From JAKPAM01 sp047601745 (GTDB lineage Bacteria; Pseudomonadota; Gammaproteobacteria; Burkholderiales; Burkholderiaceae_E), in the NCBI GenBank assembly GCA_047601745.1, contig JASGIS010000001.1:2604001-2668000 (forward strand): a DNA stretch of 64,000 nucleotides, read 5' to 3'. The notes beneath the pieces were generated by a model. It was not told the origin of the DNA, searched no databases, and was given only the letters and a program-made list of their open reading frames with translations. Made by a program: the position numbers and the translations under genes. This document shows positions 8,941 to 18,594 of the stretch, one piece after another (the first letter of the stretch is position 1; each line of letters begins with the position of its first letter).

Positions 8941-10323
8941 ATGAAACCGAGCATTCCCGCCAAGCTCTTCCTCGCCGTGCTGGCCGCCTGCGCGCTGGTG
9001 CTGGCGGTCAACGGCATCGCCGGACGCCTGAGCTTCGAGCGCGCGTTCCTCGACTATCTGAACGAGCAGGGCGTGCAGCGGATGCAGCAGATCGCCGTGC
9101 GCCTGGCCGGCGAATATCGCCGGCAGGGCGGCTGGGATTTCCTGCGCGGCCGGCCCGAGGCCTGGTTCCCGCTGCTCAGGCCGTCGGATCGGGACGGGGA
9201 CGAGCCGCGCGACCGTCCTCCGCCCTTGTCCGACCAGACCGGCGTGATCCTTCGTCTCGCGCTGTTCGACGAGCACGGCGAGCGGCTGCTGGGCAACCCC
9301 GCTGCCGCCGCCGCGGACGCCATCCGCCAGCCTGTGGTGGCCGACGGCCGCTCGGTGGGCTGGCTGGCCATGGTGCCGATCGAGAAGGCCGTTGCCGAAG
9401 GCGACGTCCGCTTCTACCGGACGCAGCAGCGCTCGTGGTGGATCAACGGCGGGGCGTCGGTGATCGTCGCCGCGCTGCTCGCCTGGGGACTGTCGCGCGC
9501 GCTGTTCCGGCGCCTGCGGGCGCTGACCGGCGGCATCCACAAACTGGCGGCGGGTGACTACGCGACCCGCATCCCCGGAACGGCCGACGATGAGCTAGGC
9601 CGGCTCGCGCAGGACGTGAACCGCCTGGCCGGCGTGCTCGAACGGACCGAGCAGAGCCGTCGAGACTTCATGGCCGACATCTCGCATGAGCTGCGCACGC
9701 CGCTGGCCGTGCTGCATGCCGAGCTGGAAGCGATCCAGGACGGCATCCGGCCGCTGCGGCCGGCCAGCCTGGCGCCTCTGCGGGCACAGGTGCGGCAATT
9801 GGGCAAGCTGGTCGATGATCTGCACGAACTGGCGATGACGCAGGCCGAACCCTCGTATCGGTTCGCGCCGATCGACGTCGCGGCGCTGCTCGGCGCCGCC
9901 GCGGCCGGCATGCGGGGCCGCTTCGCCGATGCCGGCCTGGACCTGCGAACCGCGCTGCCGGACGGCCCGCTGCTCGTGCACGGCGAGGAGCGGCGCCTGC
10001 AGCAGTTGTTCGCGAACCTGCTGGAGAACTCGCTGCGCTACACCGATCGCGGCGGACGGGTGCGCGTGCGCGCGGATCGCGACGGCGCGCGCGTCGTGAT
10101 CGTCATCGAGGACAGCGATCCCGGCGTGCCGGACGGCAAGCGGTACAGGTTGTTCGAGCGCTTCTACCGGGTCGAGAGTTCGCGCAGCCGCGCCAGCGGC
10201 GGCAGCGGGCTGGGCCTGGCGATCTGCCACCATATCGTCCGCGCGCACGGCGGCCGGATCCGCGCCGAAGTCTCGTCGCTGGGCGGCCTGCGCATCGTCA
10301 TCGAGCTTGCGCTGCTGCCATGA
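8941..10323 (+). CDS. Sensor histidine kinase, BaeS-like
   Basis: 460 residues. An N-terminal membrane segment (about 8-26), a periplasmic domain, a second membrane segment (about 170-187), HAMP (about 188-240), a HisKA domain with the phospho-acceptor His249 in FMADISHELRTPL, and an ATPase domain with NLLENSLRYTD and GGSGLGLAI. This is the standard architecture of an envelope-stress sensor. Its stop overlaps the response-regulator start (ATGA). A pump operon follows on the same strand, so the pair probably controls efflux, as BaeSR controls mdtABC (family knowledge; local link is inference). The RBS before the ATG is weak. Confidence 0.9.
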   Translation: MKPSIPAKLFLAVLAACALVLAVNGIAGRLSFERAFLDYLNEQGVQRMQQIAVRLAGEYRRQGGWDFLRGRPEAWFPLLRPSDRDGDEPRDRPPPLSDQTGVILRLALFDEHGERLLGNPAAAAADAIRQPVVADGRSVGWLAMVPIEKAVAEGDVRFYRTQQRSWWINGGASVIVAALLAWGLSRALFRRLRALTGGIHKLAAGDYATRIPGTADDELGRLAQDVNRLAGVLERTEQSRRDFMADISHELRTPLAVLHAELEAIQDGIRPLRPASLAPLRAQVRQLGKLVDDLHELAMTQAEPSYRFAPIDVAALLGAAAAGMRGRFADAGLDLRTALPDGPLLVHGEERRLQQLFANLLENSLRYTDRGGRVRVRADRDGARVVIVIEDSDPGVPDGKRYRLFERFYRVESSRSRASGGSGLGLAICHHIVRAHGGRIRAEVSSLGGLRIVIELALLP

Positions 10324-11009
10324 ACCGAGCCGCCGATCCTCCCGCCCGCATCCTGATCGTCGAAGACGAGCCGCATCTGGCCGCGGTGCTGGGCGACTAC
10401 CTGAAGGCGGCCGGCCACGCGACCGAATGGGTCGCGGACGGACTGCGAGTGCTCGACACCTTCCGCCGCTGGCGTCCCGACCTGGTGCTGCTCGATCTGA
10501 TGCTGCCCGGCGCCGACGGCGTCGACCTGTGCCGCGCGCTGCGGGCCGAGAGCGAGGTGCCGGTGATCATGATCACCGCGCGCGTCGCGGAGCTCGATCG
10601 ACTGCTGGGGCTGGAGGTCGGCGCCGACGACTACGTCTGCAAGCCCTTCAGCCCGCGCGAGGTCGTCGCGCGCGTCAGTGTCGTGCTCCGACGCTATCGG
10701 CGCGGCGCGGGTGGGGCGCCTGCCGGTCTTCGGATCGACGAGCACGGTTGCCGCGCCGCGTTGCACGGCCGTTGGCTGGACCTGACGCCGGTCGAGTTCC
10801 GTCTGCTGCGCACGCTGGCGGGCGCGCCGGGCCGCGTCTGGTCGCGCGACCGGCTGATGAACCACCTGTACACCGACCATCGGATCGTCACCGATCGGAC
10901 GGTGGACAGCCACGTGAAGAACCTGCGCCGCAAACTCGCCGAAGTGGGCGCCGACGGCGATCCGATCGTCTCGATCTACGGCATCGGTTACCGGTTCGAC
11001 CTGGCCTGA
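10320..11009 (+). CDS. Response regulator, OmpR/BaeR-like
   Basis: 229 residues. The receiver domain contains the acidic pair in VEDEPHL, the phospho-acceptor Asp59 in LVLLDLMLPG and the Lys in DDYVCKPFSPREVV. A C-terminal winged helix has DLTPVEFRLLRTLAG and VDSHVKNLRRKL, ending in YGIGYRFDLA. The ATG overlaps the kinase stop by four bases, which indicates translational coupling. The likely target is the macA-macB-OMF operon starting 102 bp downstream. Confidence 0.93.
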   Translation: MNRAADPPARILIVEDEPHLAAVLGDYLKAAGHATEWVADGLRVLDTFRRWRPDLVLLDLMLPGADGVDLCRALRAESEVPVIMITARVAELDRLLGLEVGADDYVCKPFSPREVVARVSVVLRRYRRGAGGAPAGLRIDEHGCRAALHGRWLDLTPVEFRLLRTLAGAPGRVWSRDRLMNHLYTDHRIVTDRTVDSHVKNLRRKLAEVGADGDPIVSIYGIGYRFDLA

Positions 11010-11111
11010 GCGACTCGCCGTCGACGCGGGCAGGGTCATCGGGGCCCGTCTGGCGATTTGCTGCACAATCGCCGCGCATCATGCCGCCTGTCCGGAACAC
11101 CCGCTCCTCCG

Positions 11112-12323
11112 ATGCCAGTTTCCCGAACGCGCGTTTCGCGCATCCTTCTCGTGCTCGCCGCCCTCACGACGGCCGCGTTGTTCGTCGCCTGGCGGCTTCG
11201 TCCGGCGCCGGCGCCCGCATTGATCACAGAACCCGTGACCCGCGCCGACATCGAGCAGACGGTCGAGGCGACCGGCACGATCAAGCCGTATCAGATCGTC
11301 AGTGTCGGCGCGCAGGTATCGGGCCGGATCGAGGTGCTGAACGCCAAGCTCGGTGATACCGTCAAGGCCGGTGACCTGATCGCCGAAATCGACTCGCGCA
11401 CGCAGCGCAATACGCTCGACAGCGCGCAGGCCGCGCTGAGGAGCGCCCGGGCGAACCGGCAGGCCGAGCAGGCGAACCTGGTCAAGTACCAGCTCGCGTT
11501 CGAACGGCAGCAGACGATGCTGGCGGCCGAGGCGACGTCCCGGGCCGATCACGCGGCGGCCAAGGCGGCGCTCGACGCGTCGCGCGCGCAACTGGCGGCG
11601 CTCGATGCCGAGATCGTCCAGCAGCAGACCGCCGTGGACACGGCCCGGACCAACCTCGGCTATACGCGCGTGACCGCGCCGATCGACGGCACCGTGCTGG
11701 CGATCGTCGCCCGCCAGGGACAGACGGTCAACGCCAACCAGACCACGCCGACGATCGTCATGCTCGGCAGCCTGGAGCGGATGACCGTCTACGCCGAGAT
11801 CTCGGAGGCCGACGTGGTCGGGACCCGGGCCGGACAGGAGGTCCGCTTCACGATCCTCGGAAGACCGGACAAGCGTTATTCGAGCGTGCTGCGCGGCGTC
11901 GCGCCGGCTCCGGAATCGGTGACCAGCGAGTTCAGCACGACGAGCAGCGCCGCCAGCACCTCGTCCAGCAGCAGCGCGACGAGCTCGGCGATCTACTACA
12001 ACGGCCTGTTCGACGTCGACAATCCCGACGGCGAGCTGCGCACCTACATGACGGCGCAGGTCAGCATCGTGCTCGGCCGCGCGGCGGGCGTGCTGACGAT
12101 GCCGACGGCGGCGCTCGGCGCGCGCCAGCCGGACGGCAGGTATTCGGTGCTGGTACTCGGCGCCGACGGGCGTCCGGAACAGCGGACGGTCGCGACCGGC
12201 CTCGACACCGGCGCGCGGGTCGAGATCCGGAGCGGCCTGACCGAAGGCGAACGCGTCGTGACCGGCGAGGCGGCGGCCGGGGCGCGAAGTCCGGGCCGGA
12301 TGGGCCCGCCGCCGATGATGTGA
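11112..12323 (+). CDS. macA: MacA-like periplasmic adaptor of a tripartite efflux pump
   Basis: An in-frame ATG lies upstream at 11058, but ATG 11112 gives the expected signal anchor (VSRILLVLAALTTAALFVAW) right at the N-terminus, 403 residues. Then come the lipoyl half-motifs (GAQVSGRIEVLNAKLGD; TRVTAPIDGTVL), an alpha-helical hairpin rich in Ala/Gln, and the beta-barrel and membrane-proximal domains. A Ser/Thr-rich insert (TSSAASTSSSSSATSSA, around residues 278-294) interrupts the beta barrel. MacA links the inner-membrane MacB to an outer-membrane channel; both partner genes follow directly. Confidence 0.92.
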   Translation: MPVSRTRVSRILLVLAALTTAALFVAWRLRPAPAPALITEPVTRADIEQTVEATGTIKPYQIVSVGAQVSGRIEVLNAKLGDTVKAGDLIAEIDSRTQRNTLDSAQAALRSARANRQAEQANLVKYQLAFERQQTMLAAEATSRADHAAAKAALDASRAQLAALDAEIVQQQTAVDTARTNLGYTRVTAPIDGTVLAIVARQGQTVNANQTTPTIVMLGSLERMTVYAEISEADVVGTRAGQEVRFTILGRPDKRYSSVLRGVAPAPESVTSEFSTTSSAASTSSSSSATSSAIYYNGLFDVDNPDGELRTYMTAQVSIVLGRAAGVLTMPTAALGARQPDGRYSVLVLGADGRPEQRTVATGLDTGARVEIRSGLTEGERVVTGEAAAGARSPGRMGPPPMM

Positions 12324-12333
12324 GGTTCGGGCG

Positions 12334-14285
<1,952 letters not shown>

Positions 14286-14289
<4 letters not shown>

Positions 14290-15950
14290 TGAACGACACT
14301 GCACGATCGCGCGCCCGCGCCCGCGCCCGTTTCCTGGCTCGTTGGTCGGCGTTGGAGCGGAGGCGCGACTGCGTCTACGTCCAGGCCCAGACCCGCGCTG
14401 ACACCTTCGCTGATACCCGCGCTCAGACCCGCGCCGGCACTTGGACCTGCGTCGGCACCTGGACCGGTGCCGCGCTCGCGCTGCTGCTCGCGGGCTGTGC
14501 CGCTGGATCCGATCATTACCGCGACCAGGTGCCCGCGCTCAGCGTGCCCGAACGGTATTCGGGTGCCGACGCCTCGCCCGGTCCCGCCACGCGGACCGTC
14601 GACGTGTCCGCGACTCCCGCGACCTCCACGACCTCCACGACCTCCACGACCTCCGCGATCCCTACGACCCCTACGATCCCTACGATCTCCGCGGTAAGCG
14701 ACGTCGGCGCCGATCCGTGGTGGCAGGGGTTCGGCGATCCGCGCCTGGACCGTCTGGTCGATCAGGTGCTGCGCGTCAACGCCGATCTGGCGTCGGCGGG
14801 ATTCGCGCTGCGCAAGGCGATGCTCGACGCGCGCCTGGCGGGCGTCGAAATGCTCCCGCAGCCGAGCGCCGCGTTGCAGTCCAGCGCCAGCCGGACGCTG
14901 AGCGCCGGCGGCGCCACCGAAAGCGCCCACTCGGCGAGCATCGGCCTGAGCTGGGAACTGGATCTGTGGGGACGGCTTCGAGCCGTGCGCCAGGCCAGGG
15001 AATGGGAGGCGAACGCCTCGGCCGAAGACCTGCGGGGCACCGCGCTGTCGCTGGTCGGCCAGACCTGCCGCACTTACTGGACGATCGCGTACCTGAACGA
15101 GGCGATCGCCACCGGCGAGCAGAGCATCGACCGGTTGACGCGGATCCTGCGGCTCGTCGAGGCCCGCTACGCGGCCGGCGAAGCGTCGCGCATCGAGGTC
15201 TACGAGGCGCAGCAGAACCTGCAGAGCGAGCGCGCGGACCAGGTCGACCGGCTGCAGCAGCGCGTCGAGGTGCGCCACGCGCTGGCCGTGCTGCGCGATG
15301 GCCAGGCCTGGCCCGTCGCCGACGAAGCGCAGGATCTCGAAGGATCGCCGCTGGCGGTGTCCGAGGGCCTGCCGGCGCAACTGCTGTCGCGCCGCCCCGA
15401 CCTGCGAGCCGCCGAGATGCGGTTGCGCGGCGCGTCGGCGAGCATCGACGCCACGGTGCGCGCCTATTACCCGACGCTGACGCTGACCGGCGCCGTCGGC
15501 GGCAGCAGCACCGCGCTGACGAACGTGCTGCGCGAACCGGTCGCGACGCTCGGCGCGAGCCTGGGCCTGCCGTTCCTGAACGTCGCGCAGATGCGGATCA
15601 ACGGCGAGATCGCCGGCACCGAGTATCTGCAGGCGGCCAGCAGCTTCCGCACGACGCTGCACACCGCGCTCAAGGAGGTCGACGACGCGCTGGCCGCACG
15701 CGAGCACTACGCGACGCGGCTCGACGCCCAGCGCCGCTCGCTGGACGCGGCGCGCGAGATCGCGCGGCTGTACGAGGTACGCTACCGCAGCGGCGAAGCG
15801 GCGCTGCGGGTCTGGCTCGATGCCCAGCAGACGCAGCGCAGCGCCGAACTGGGGCTGGCCGCGCTGCGGCGCGACGCGCTGAACAACGACGTCACGCTGA
15901 TGCTGGCGCTGGGCGGCGGCGCGCGGGAGCCGTCGGCGGAGTTGCGTTGA
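14286..15950 (+). CDS. Outer-membrane efflux lipoprotein, NodT/OprM family
   Basis: Two consecutive ATGs sit at the macB stop; the first (14286) overlaps it as ATGA, giving 554 residues. The OMF fold is clear: WWQGFGDPRLDRLVDQ, then two long helical repeats with GLSWELDLWGRLR and PAQLLSRRPDLRAAEM, ending near LRVWLDAQQTQRSAEL. A lipobox ALLLAGC places the lipidated Cys at residue 71, unusually far in. The 60-residue pre-lipobox region is Arg- and Thr-rich and repetitive, and a second block of 9-bp repeats encodes a Ser/Thr/Pro linker after the Cys. An internal start closer to the lipobox is possible. It forms the channel of the MacAB pump. Confidence 0.92.
14385..14470 (+). repeat. Degenerate short tandem repeat in the pre-lipobox region
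   Basis: Imperfect 12-15 bp units of the type CAGACCCGCGCT / GATACCCGCGCT / GGCACTTGGACC are repeated in frame and encode QTRADTFADTRAQTRAGT. This lies where the signal peptide n-region should be and explains its abnormal length. Confidence 0.7.
14621..14692 (+). repeat. 9-bp in-frame tandem repeat in the OMF linker
   Basis: Units CGACCTCCA (repeated three to four times) followed by variants CGATCCCTA and CGACCCCTA encode TSTTSTTSTTSAIPTTPTIP. The block lies between the lipidated Cys and the mature OMF domain. Units are nearly identical at the DNA level, pointing to recent slippage. Confidence 0.8.
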
Positions 15951-16106
15951 GTCGCCGCGGAACGCGGGCCTGCGCGCCCGGTCGACCGGCATCACGGTCA
16001 TGCATGGCCAGCGTCAGGATCAGCTTGCGCGGTTTCTTGATGCCTCGGGTGCGGTAAGGGCGGTATCGAAGTGCCTTTCCAAAAGTTCGGCGATGTGCTT
16101 ATTCAT

Positions 16107-16221
16107 GCTGGCTGTGCGCTCGGCATTGCCGTGCGCTCGGCATTTCGGTGAAGCTGCCAGGCGGCGGCCTCGCGGACGAGGGCGTTGCGATCCCGGAAGC
16201 GGCGCGCCAGACACTGGCGGG
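16107..16221 (-). pseudogene. Probable IS630-type transposase C-terminal remnant
   Basis: On the minus strand this stretch reads CLARRFRDRNALVREAAAWQ followed by LHRNAERTA and a stop. This resembles the C-terminal region of IS630 transposases, where CLDRRI-x-D-x-ETL-x-AAWE-x-RN-A is common (recalled family pattern). No intact transposase or ends are present. It lies just downstream of the HNH gene. A second IS630 remnant lies upstream of that gene, at 17823-17981. Confidence 0.4.
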
Positions 16222-17700
16222 TCAACCCGTTCCGTCCGTGCGCGTTTCCGCTGAAACGTCTCCGCGGTGCTGGCGTGCCTGCTCGGCCAGCAGCCCTCCC
16301 ACCGCCATCCCGTAGTCGATCCGTTCGCCGGCCCAGCGCGTGACGGCCGTGCCAGCATCGATCGCCAGCCCGGCCCGGCGATGCCGCAGGACGATCTGTC
16401 GATCGTCACCGGCCATCGGCGCTACCGCCTCGAACGGACGGCCGTGCGCGTCGTTGAACCGCAGCGCGCCGTCATTCAGCACGCGCACGTCGATCCGGCC
16501 CTCGTGAACCTGCCTGTGATGGAAGCGGCACAGCAGCACCAGGTTCGACAGCCGAGTCTCGCCGCCGTCGGCCCAGTGCCGGATGTGATGCCCATCCAGG
16601 AACCGCGTATGCGTGCAACCCGGAAAGCGGCAGCCGCTGTCGCGCGCCTGCAGCGCCCGGCGGATCGCCGGCGGAATGCTGCGCGTCTTGCGGCCCACGT
16701 CCAGTGGGCGGCCGAGGGCGTCTTCGACGATGCGCACGATGCTGGCGTCGCAGGCCAGGCGCCGCGCGGTCTGCACCGCCAGCGCCGGACCGTCCTCGAG
16801 TTCGCAGCGGCCGGGAGCCGGTTCGCCCGAGGTATCGGCGTCCGATGTCTCGGCGTCCGAGGTGTCGGCGTCCGAGGTCCCGGCATTGCACGGCGTCTCG
16901 GCCGAACGCAGGCTATCGACGTCGACGTGAACGATGATCTGCTGGCGTTCGCCGCCCGACAGCGCCTGATCGCCGTGGGCCAGCCAGGTTTCGGCGAACC
17001 GTGCCAGCGCGTCGGCTCGGCGCTGAGCCAGCGTCGGCGCGGTTTCCGCTGAAACGTTCTGACCTTCCGCTGGAACGTCTTGACCTTCCGCCGGAACGTC
17101 TCGATCACGACGCGCGTCGCTCGCCCGTTCCAATGCCTTGACCAGCAGCGCTCCGGTCTCGGCCGGCAAGCGTGCCTGCAGTACCAGCGAACCGTCCTGG
17201 TCATAGTGGTAGTGCAGGCCGCGGCTCGCGACTTGTCGCGCCTCCCGATCGAGCTCGATCGACTCCTGCGCTCGCCGGTAGTGCCGCACGACCGTCTCGA
17301 CATGATGGGCGGTGCCGTGCAGTGCGATCATCAGCAGCGTTTCTTCTGTGGCCGGGGTCGCTACCCGCGTGATCGCCCGGACTTTCGAGTAGCTGAGCGC
17401 ACCGCGGGCCATCGCCGCCGAGACCTGCGGCAGGTGGGTCAGCGCCCGGGCGACGCGGACCTTCTCGCGCGCCGCCCCCATATCGAGGCCGCACTTCCAG
17501 CCCAGCCAGTGGGCGCAGGACTGCGTGGAACCATCGGCCCAGCCTTCGCGGCGATCGAACTCGGCGATCAGCACCAGCCAGCGGTGGCTGGCGGCATTCA
17601 GGTGACCGGCCAGTTCGGTGATCTGCGCTTGGAGATCGGCGATCGGCAGGGCAGGGGGCGCGGACGGGATCTCGTCGTTGATCTCGAGCGGCTCGGCCAT
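16222..17700 (-). CDS. DUF222 and HNH endonuclease domain protein
   Basis: 492 residues, ATG at 17700. The N-terminal two thirds resemble DUF222 (HWLGWKCGLDMGAAREKVRV; GALSYSKVRAITRVATP). The C-terminus has an HNH nuclease motif: CRFPGCTHTRFLDGHHIRHW followed by NLVLLCRFHHRQVHEG. Such proteins are abundant in actinobacteria and sporadic elsewhere; their role is not settled, and mobile-element links are often suggested. Two in-frame repeat blocks interrupt it: VPAEGQ-type (17044-17106) and TSDADTSDAE-type (about 16829-16885). AT-rich sequence upstream (17710-17750) probably holds its promoter. IS630 remnants flank it on both sides. Confidence 0.85.
   Translation of the reverse strand: MAEPLEINDEIPSAPPALPIADLQAQITELAGHLNAASHRWLVLIAEFDRREGWADGSTQSCAHWLGWKCGLDMGAAREKVRVARALTHLPQVSAAMARGALSYSKVRAITRVATPATEETLLMIALHGTAHHVETVVRHYRRAQESIELDREARQVASRGLHYHYDQDGSLVLQARLPAETGALLVKALERASDARRDRDVPAEGQDVPAEGQNVSAETAPTLAQRRADALARFAETWLAHGDQALSGGERQQIIVHVDVDSLRSAETPCNAGTSDADTSDAETSDADTSGEPAPGRCELEDGPALAVQTARRLACDASIVRIVEDALGRPLDVGRKTRSIPPAIRRALQARDSGCRFPGCTHTRFLDGHHIRHWADGGETRLSNLVLLCRFHHRQVHEGRIDVRVLNDGALRFNDAHGRPFEAVAPMAGDDRQIVLRHRRAGLAIDAGTAVTRWAGERIDYGMAVGGLLAEQARQHRGDVSAETRTDGTG
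16829..16885 (-). repeat. 15-bp in-frame tandem repeat in the HNH gene
   Basis: Units of about 15 bp (minus strand GCCGACACCTCGGAC and variants) encode TSDADTSDAETSDADTSGE, an acidic Ser/Thr linker between the DUF222 and HNH parts. Confidence 0.75.
17044..17106 (-). repeat. 21-bp tandem repeat, three units, with a fourth copy at the gene end
   Basis: Three units beginning at 17044, 17065 and 17086 (plus-strand TTCCGCTGAAACGTTCTGACC and near copies) encode DVPAEGQ, DVPAEGQ and NVSAETA. The first 16 bases recur at 16246-16261, at the 3' end of the same gene, where they encode DVSAET. Two copies (16243-16258 and 17042-17055) are perfect inverted repeats with a CGCT loop. Confidence 0.8.
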
Positions 17701-17822
17701 AGTTCGTCTCCGTTATCTATATATGTGATTATATACAGTATAAAGTCGATTCGCTGCACGGACTCGAGATGAGACCTGCATGGATCCAATGCGGGATGTC
17801 ACGTTACTTGGGTGTCGAGGTA

Positions 17823-17981
17823 CTAGTGTCCGGTCCCGCTGATACGTGAACAAAGTCGTTGCAGCTTTTCGAGAATCGAATCGGCGGTGGCGGTCCAGCG
17901 AAACGGCTAGCAGTTGGCGCTGTACGAACACACGAAGTGGTCGATGCGCTGCACGAGCTGCTTGACGCTGGTGAACGAGCC
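17823..17981 (-). pseudogene. IS630-family transposase C-terminal remnant with an in-frame stop
   Basis: On the minus strand the frame reads GSFTSVKQLVQRIDHFV, then CSYSANC, a TAG, and PFRWTATADSILEKLQRL, CSRISGTGH and a stop. Intact IS630 transposases end with just such a sequence, with Lys-Pro-Phe at the junction (NxKPFxWTATADxIL), so the TAG replaces the Lys codon. Everything N-terminal, including the DDE residues, is gone. The upstream side runs directly into a peptidoglycan-binding-domain fragment on the other strand. Confidence 0.8.
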
Positions 17982-17984
17982 TGG

Positions 17985-18167
17985 GCGGTTCGCACGGCGC
18001 AAGCTGCGCTGCTGATACTCGGCTTTTCGCCGGGCCGTATCGATGGCGTGATAGGAAATCGCACACGCAAGGCATTGCGTGATTTTCAGATCGCCAACAA
18101 TCTGACGGGCAACGGAGAACTGGACGGAGATAGCTACGATCGTCTCTGGAAGCTGGCGTTTGCTTGA
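17985..18167 (+). pseudogene. Peptidoglycan-binding-domain (PG_binding_1) gene fragment
   Basis: The frame reads VRTAQAALLILGFSPGRIDG, VIGNRTRKALRDFQIANNL and DGDSYDRLWKLAFA before a stop at 18167. This matches the PG_binding_1 pattern of three helices with GxxPGxIDGxxGxxT and a terminal trp-rich helix. The open frame starts at an ATG at 17859, but the first 40 codons are merely antisense to the IS630 remnant, so the original N-terminal part is probably lost. An expressed 102-residue chimera cannot be excluded. Confidence 0.55.
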
Positions 18168-18200
18168 TGGGGCATTTTCGCCGAGTCGCTGATGTGCAAG

Positions 18201-18260
18201 TCTGGCTCGATGCCCAGCAGGCGCAGCGCAGCGCCGAACCGAGACTGGCCGCGCTGAGGC
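18201..18260 (+). pseudogene. Copied fragment of the OMF gene 3' region
   Basis: Sixty bases match 15811-15870 in the OMF gene with five differences by eye, both encoding VWLDAQQ-QRSAE--LAALRR. The rest of the OMF gene is absent. The fragment lies about 2.4 kb downstream of its source on the same strand, beyond the HNH gene and IS remnants. Confidence 0.88.
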
Positions 18261-18265
18261 GTCGC

Positions 18266-18594
18266 GGAACGCGAGCGCGCGATCGATTTCGCGCGCGGAC
18301 GGTGCGATCAGGGTCTGGAGCAACCGGAACTGACTCAACACCGTGCCGACGGCGCCGGTCCGGTGCGATCACGGGGCGGGAGGCCGGTCGTTTGCCTCCG
18401 TTTCCCCCGTGATGAATCCGGCGTGATATGTCGGAACCGGCAAAGACCGTCATGCAGCGCCTCGAATTCCGAGGTCCTGGCCACCTTCCCCGGACATCCG
18501 GCGCAAAGCGGGATACCCATTGCTTGAGTGCTTCGTGCACCCGTCGAAGTCGGGGGGTGTCAGGTCTCGATCACTCAACCTTTGGAGCCATCCC
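18266..18594 (+). other. Gene-free stretch before the nitrilase gene
   Basis: About 330 bp with no recognisable coding frame. The first 30 bases (GTCGCGGAACGCGAGCGCGCG) loosely resemble the sequence just after the OMF stop at 15951, so the copied OMF segment may extend into it. The 3' end should hold the nitrilase promoter; TTTGGAG at 18581-18587 is the RBS. Confidence 0.5.
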
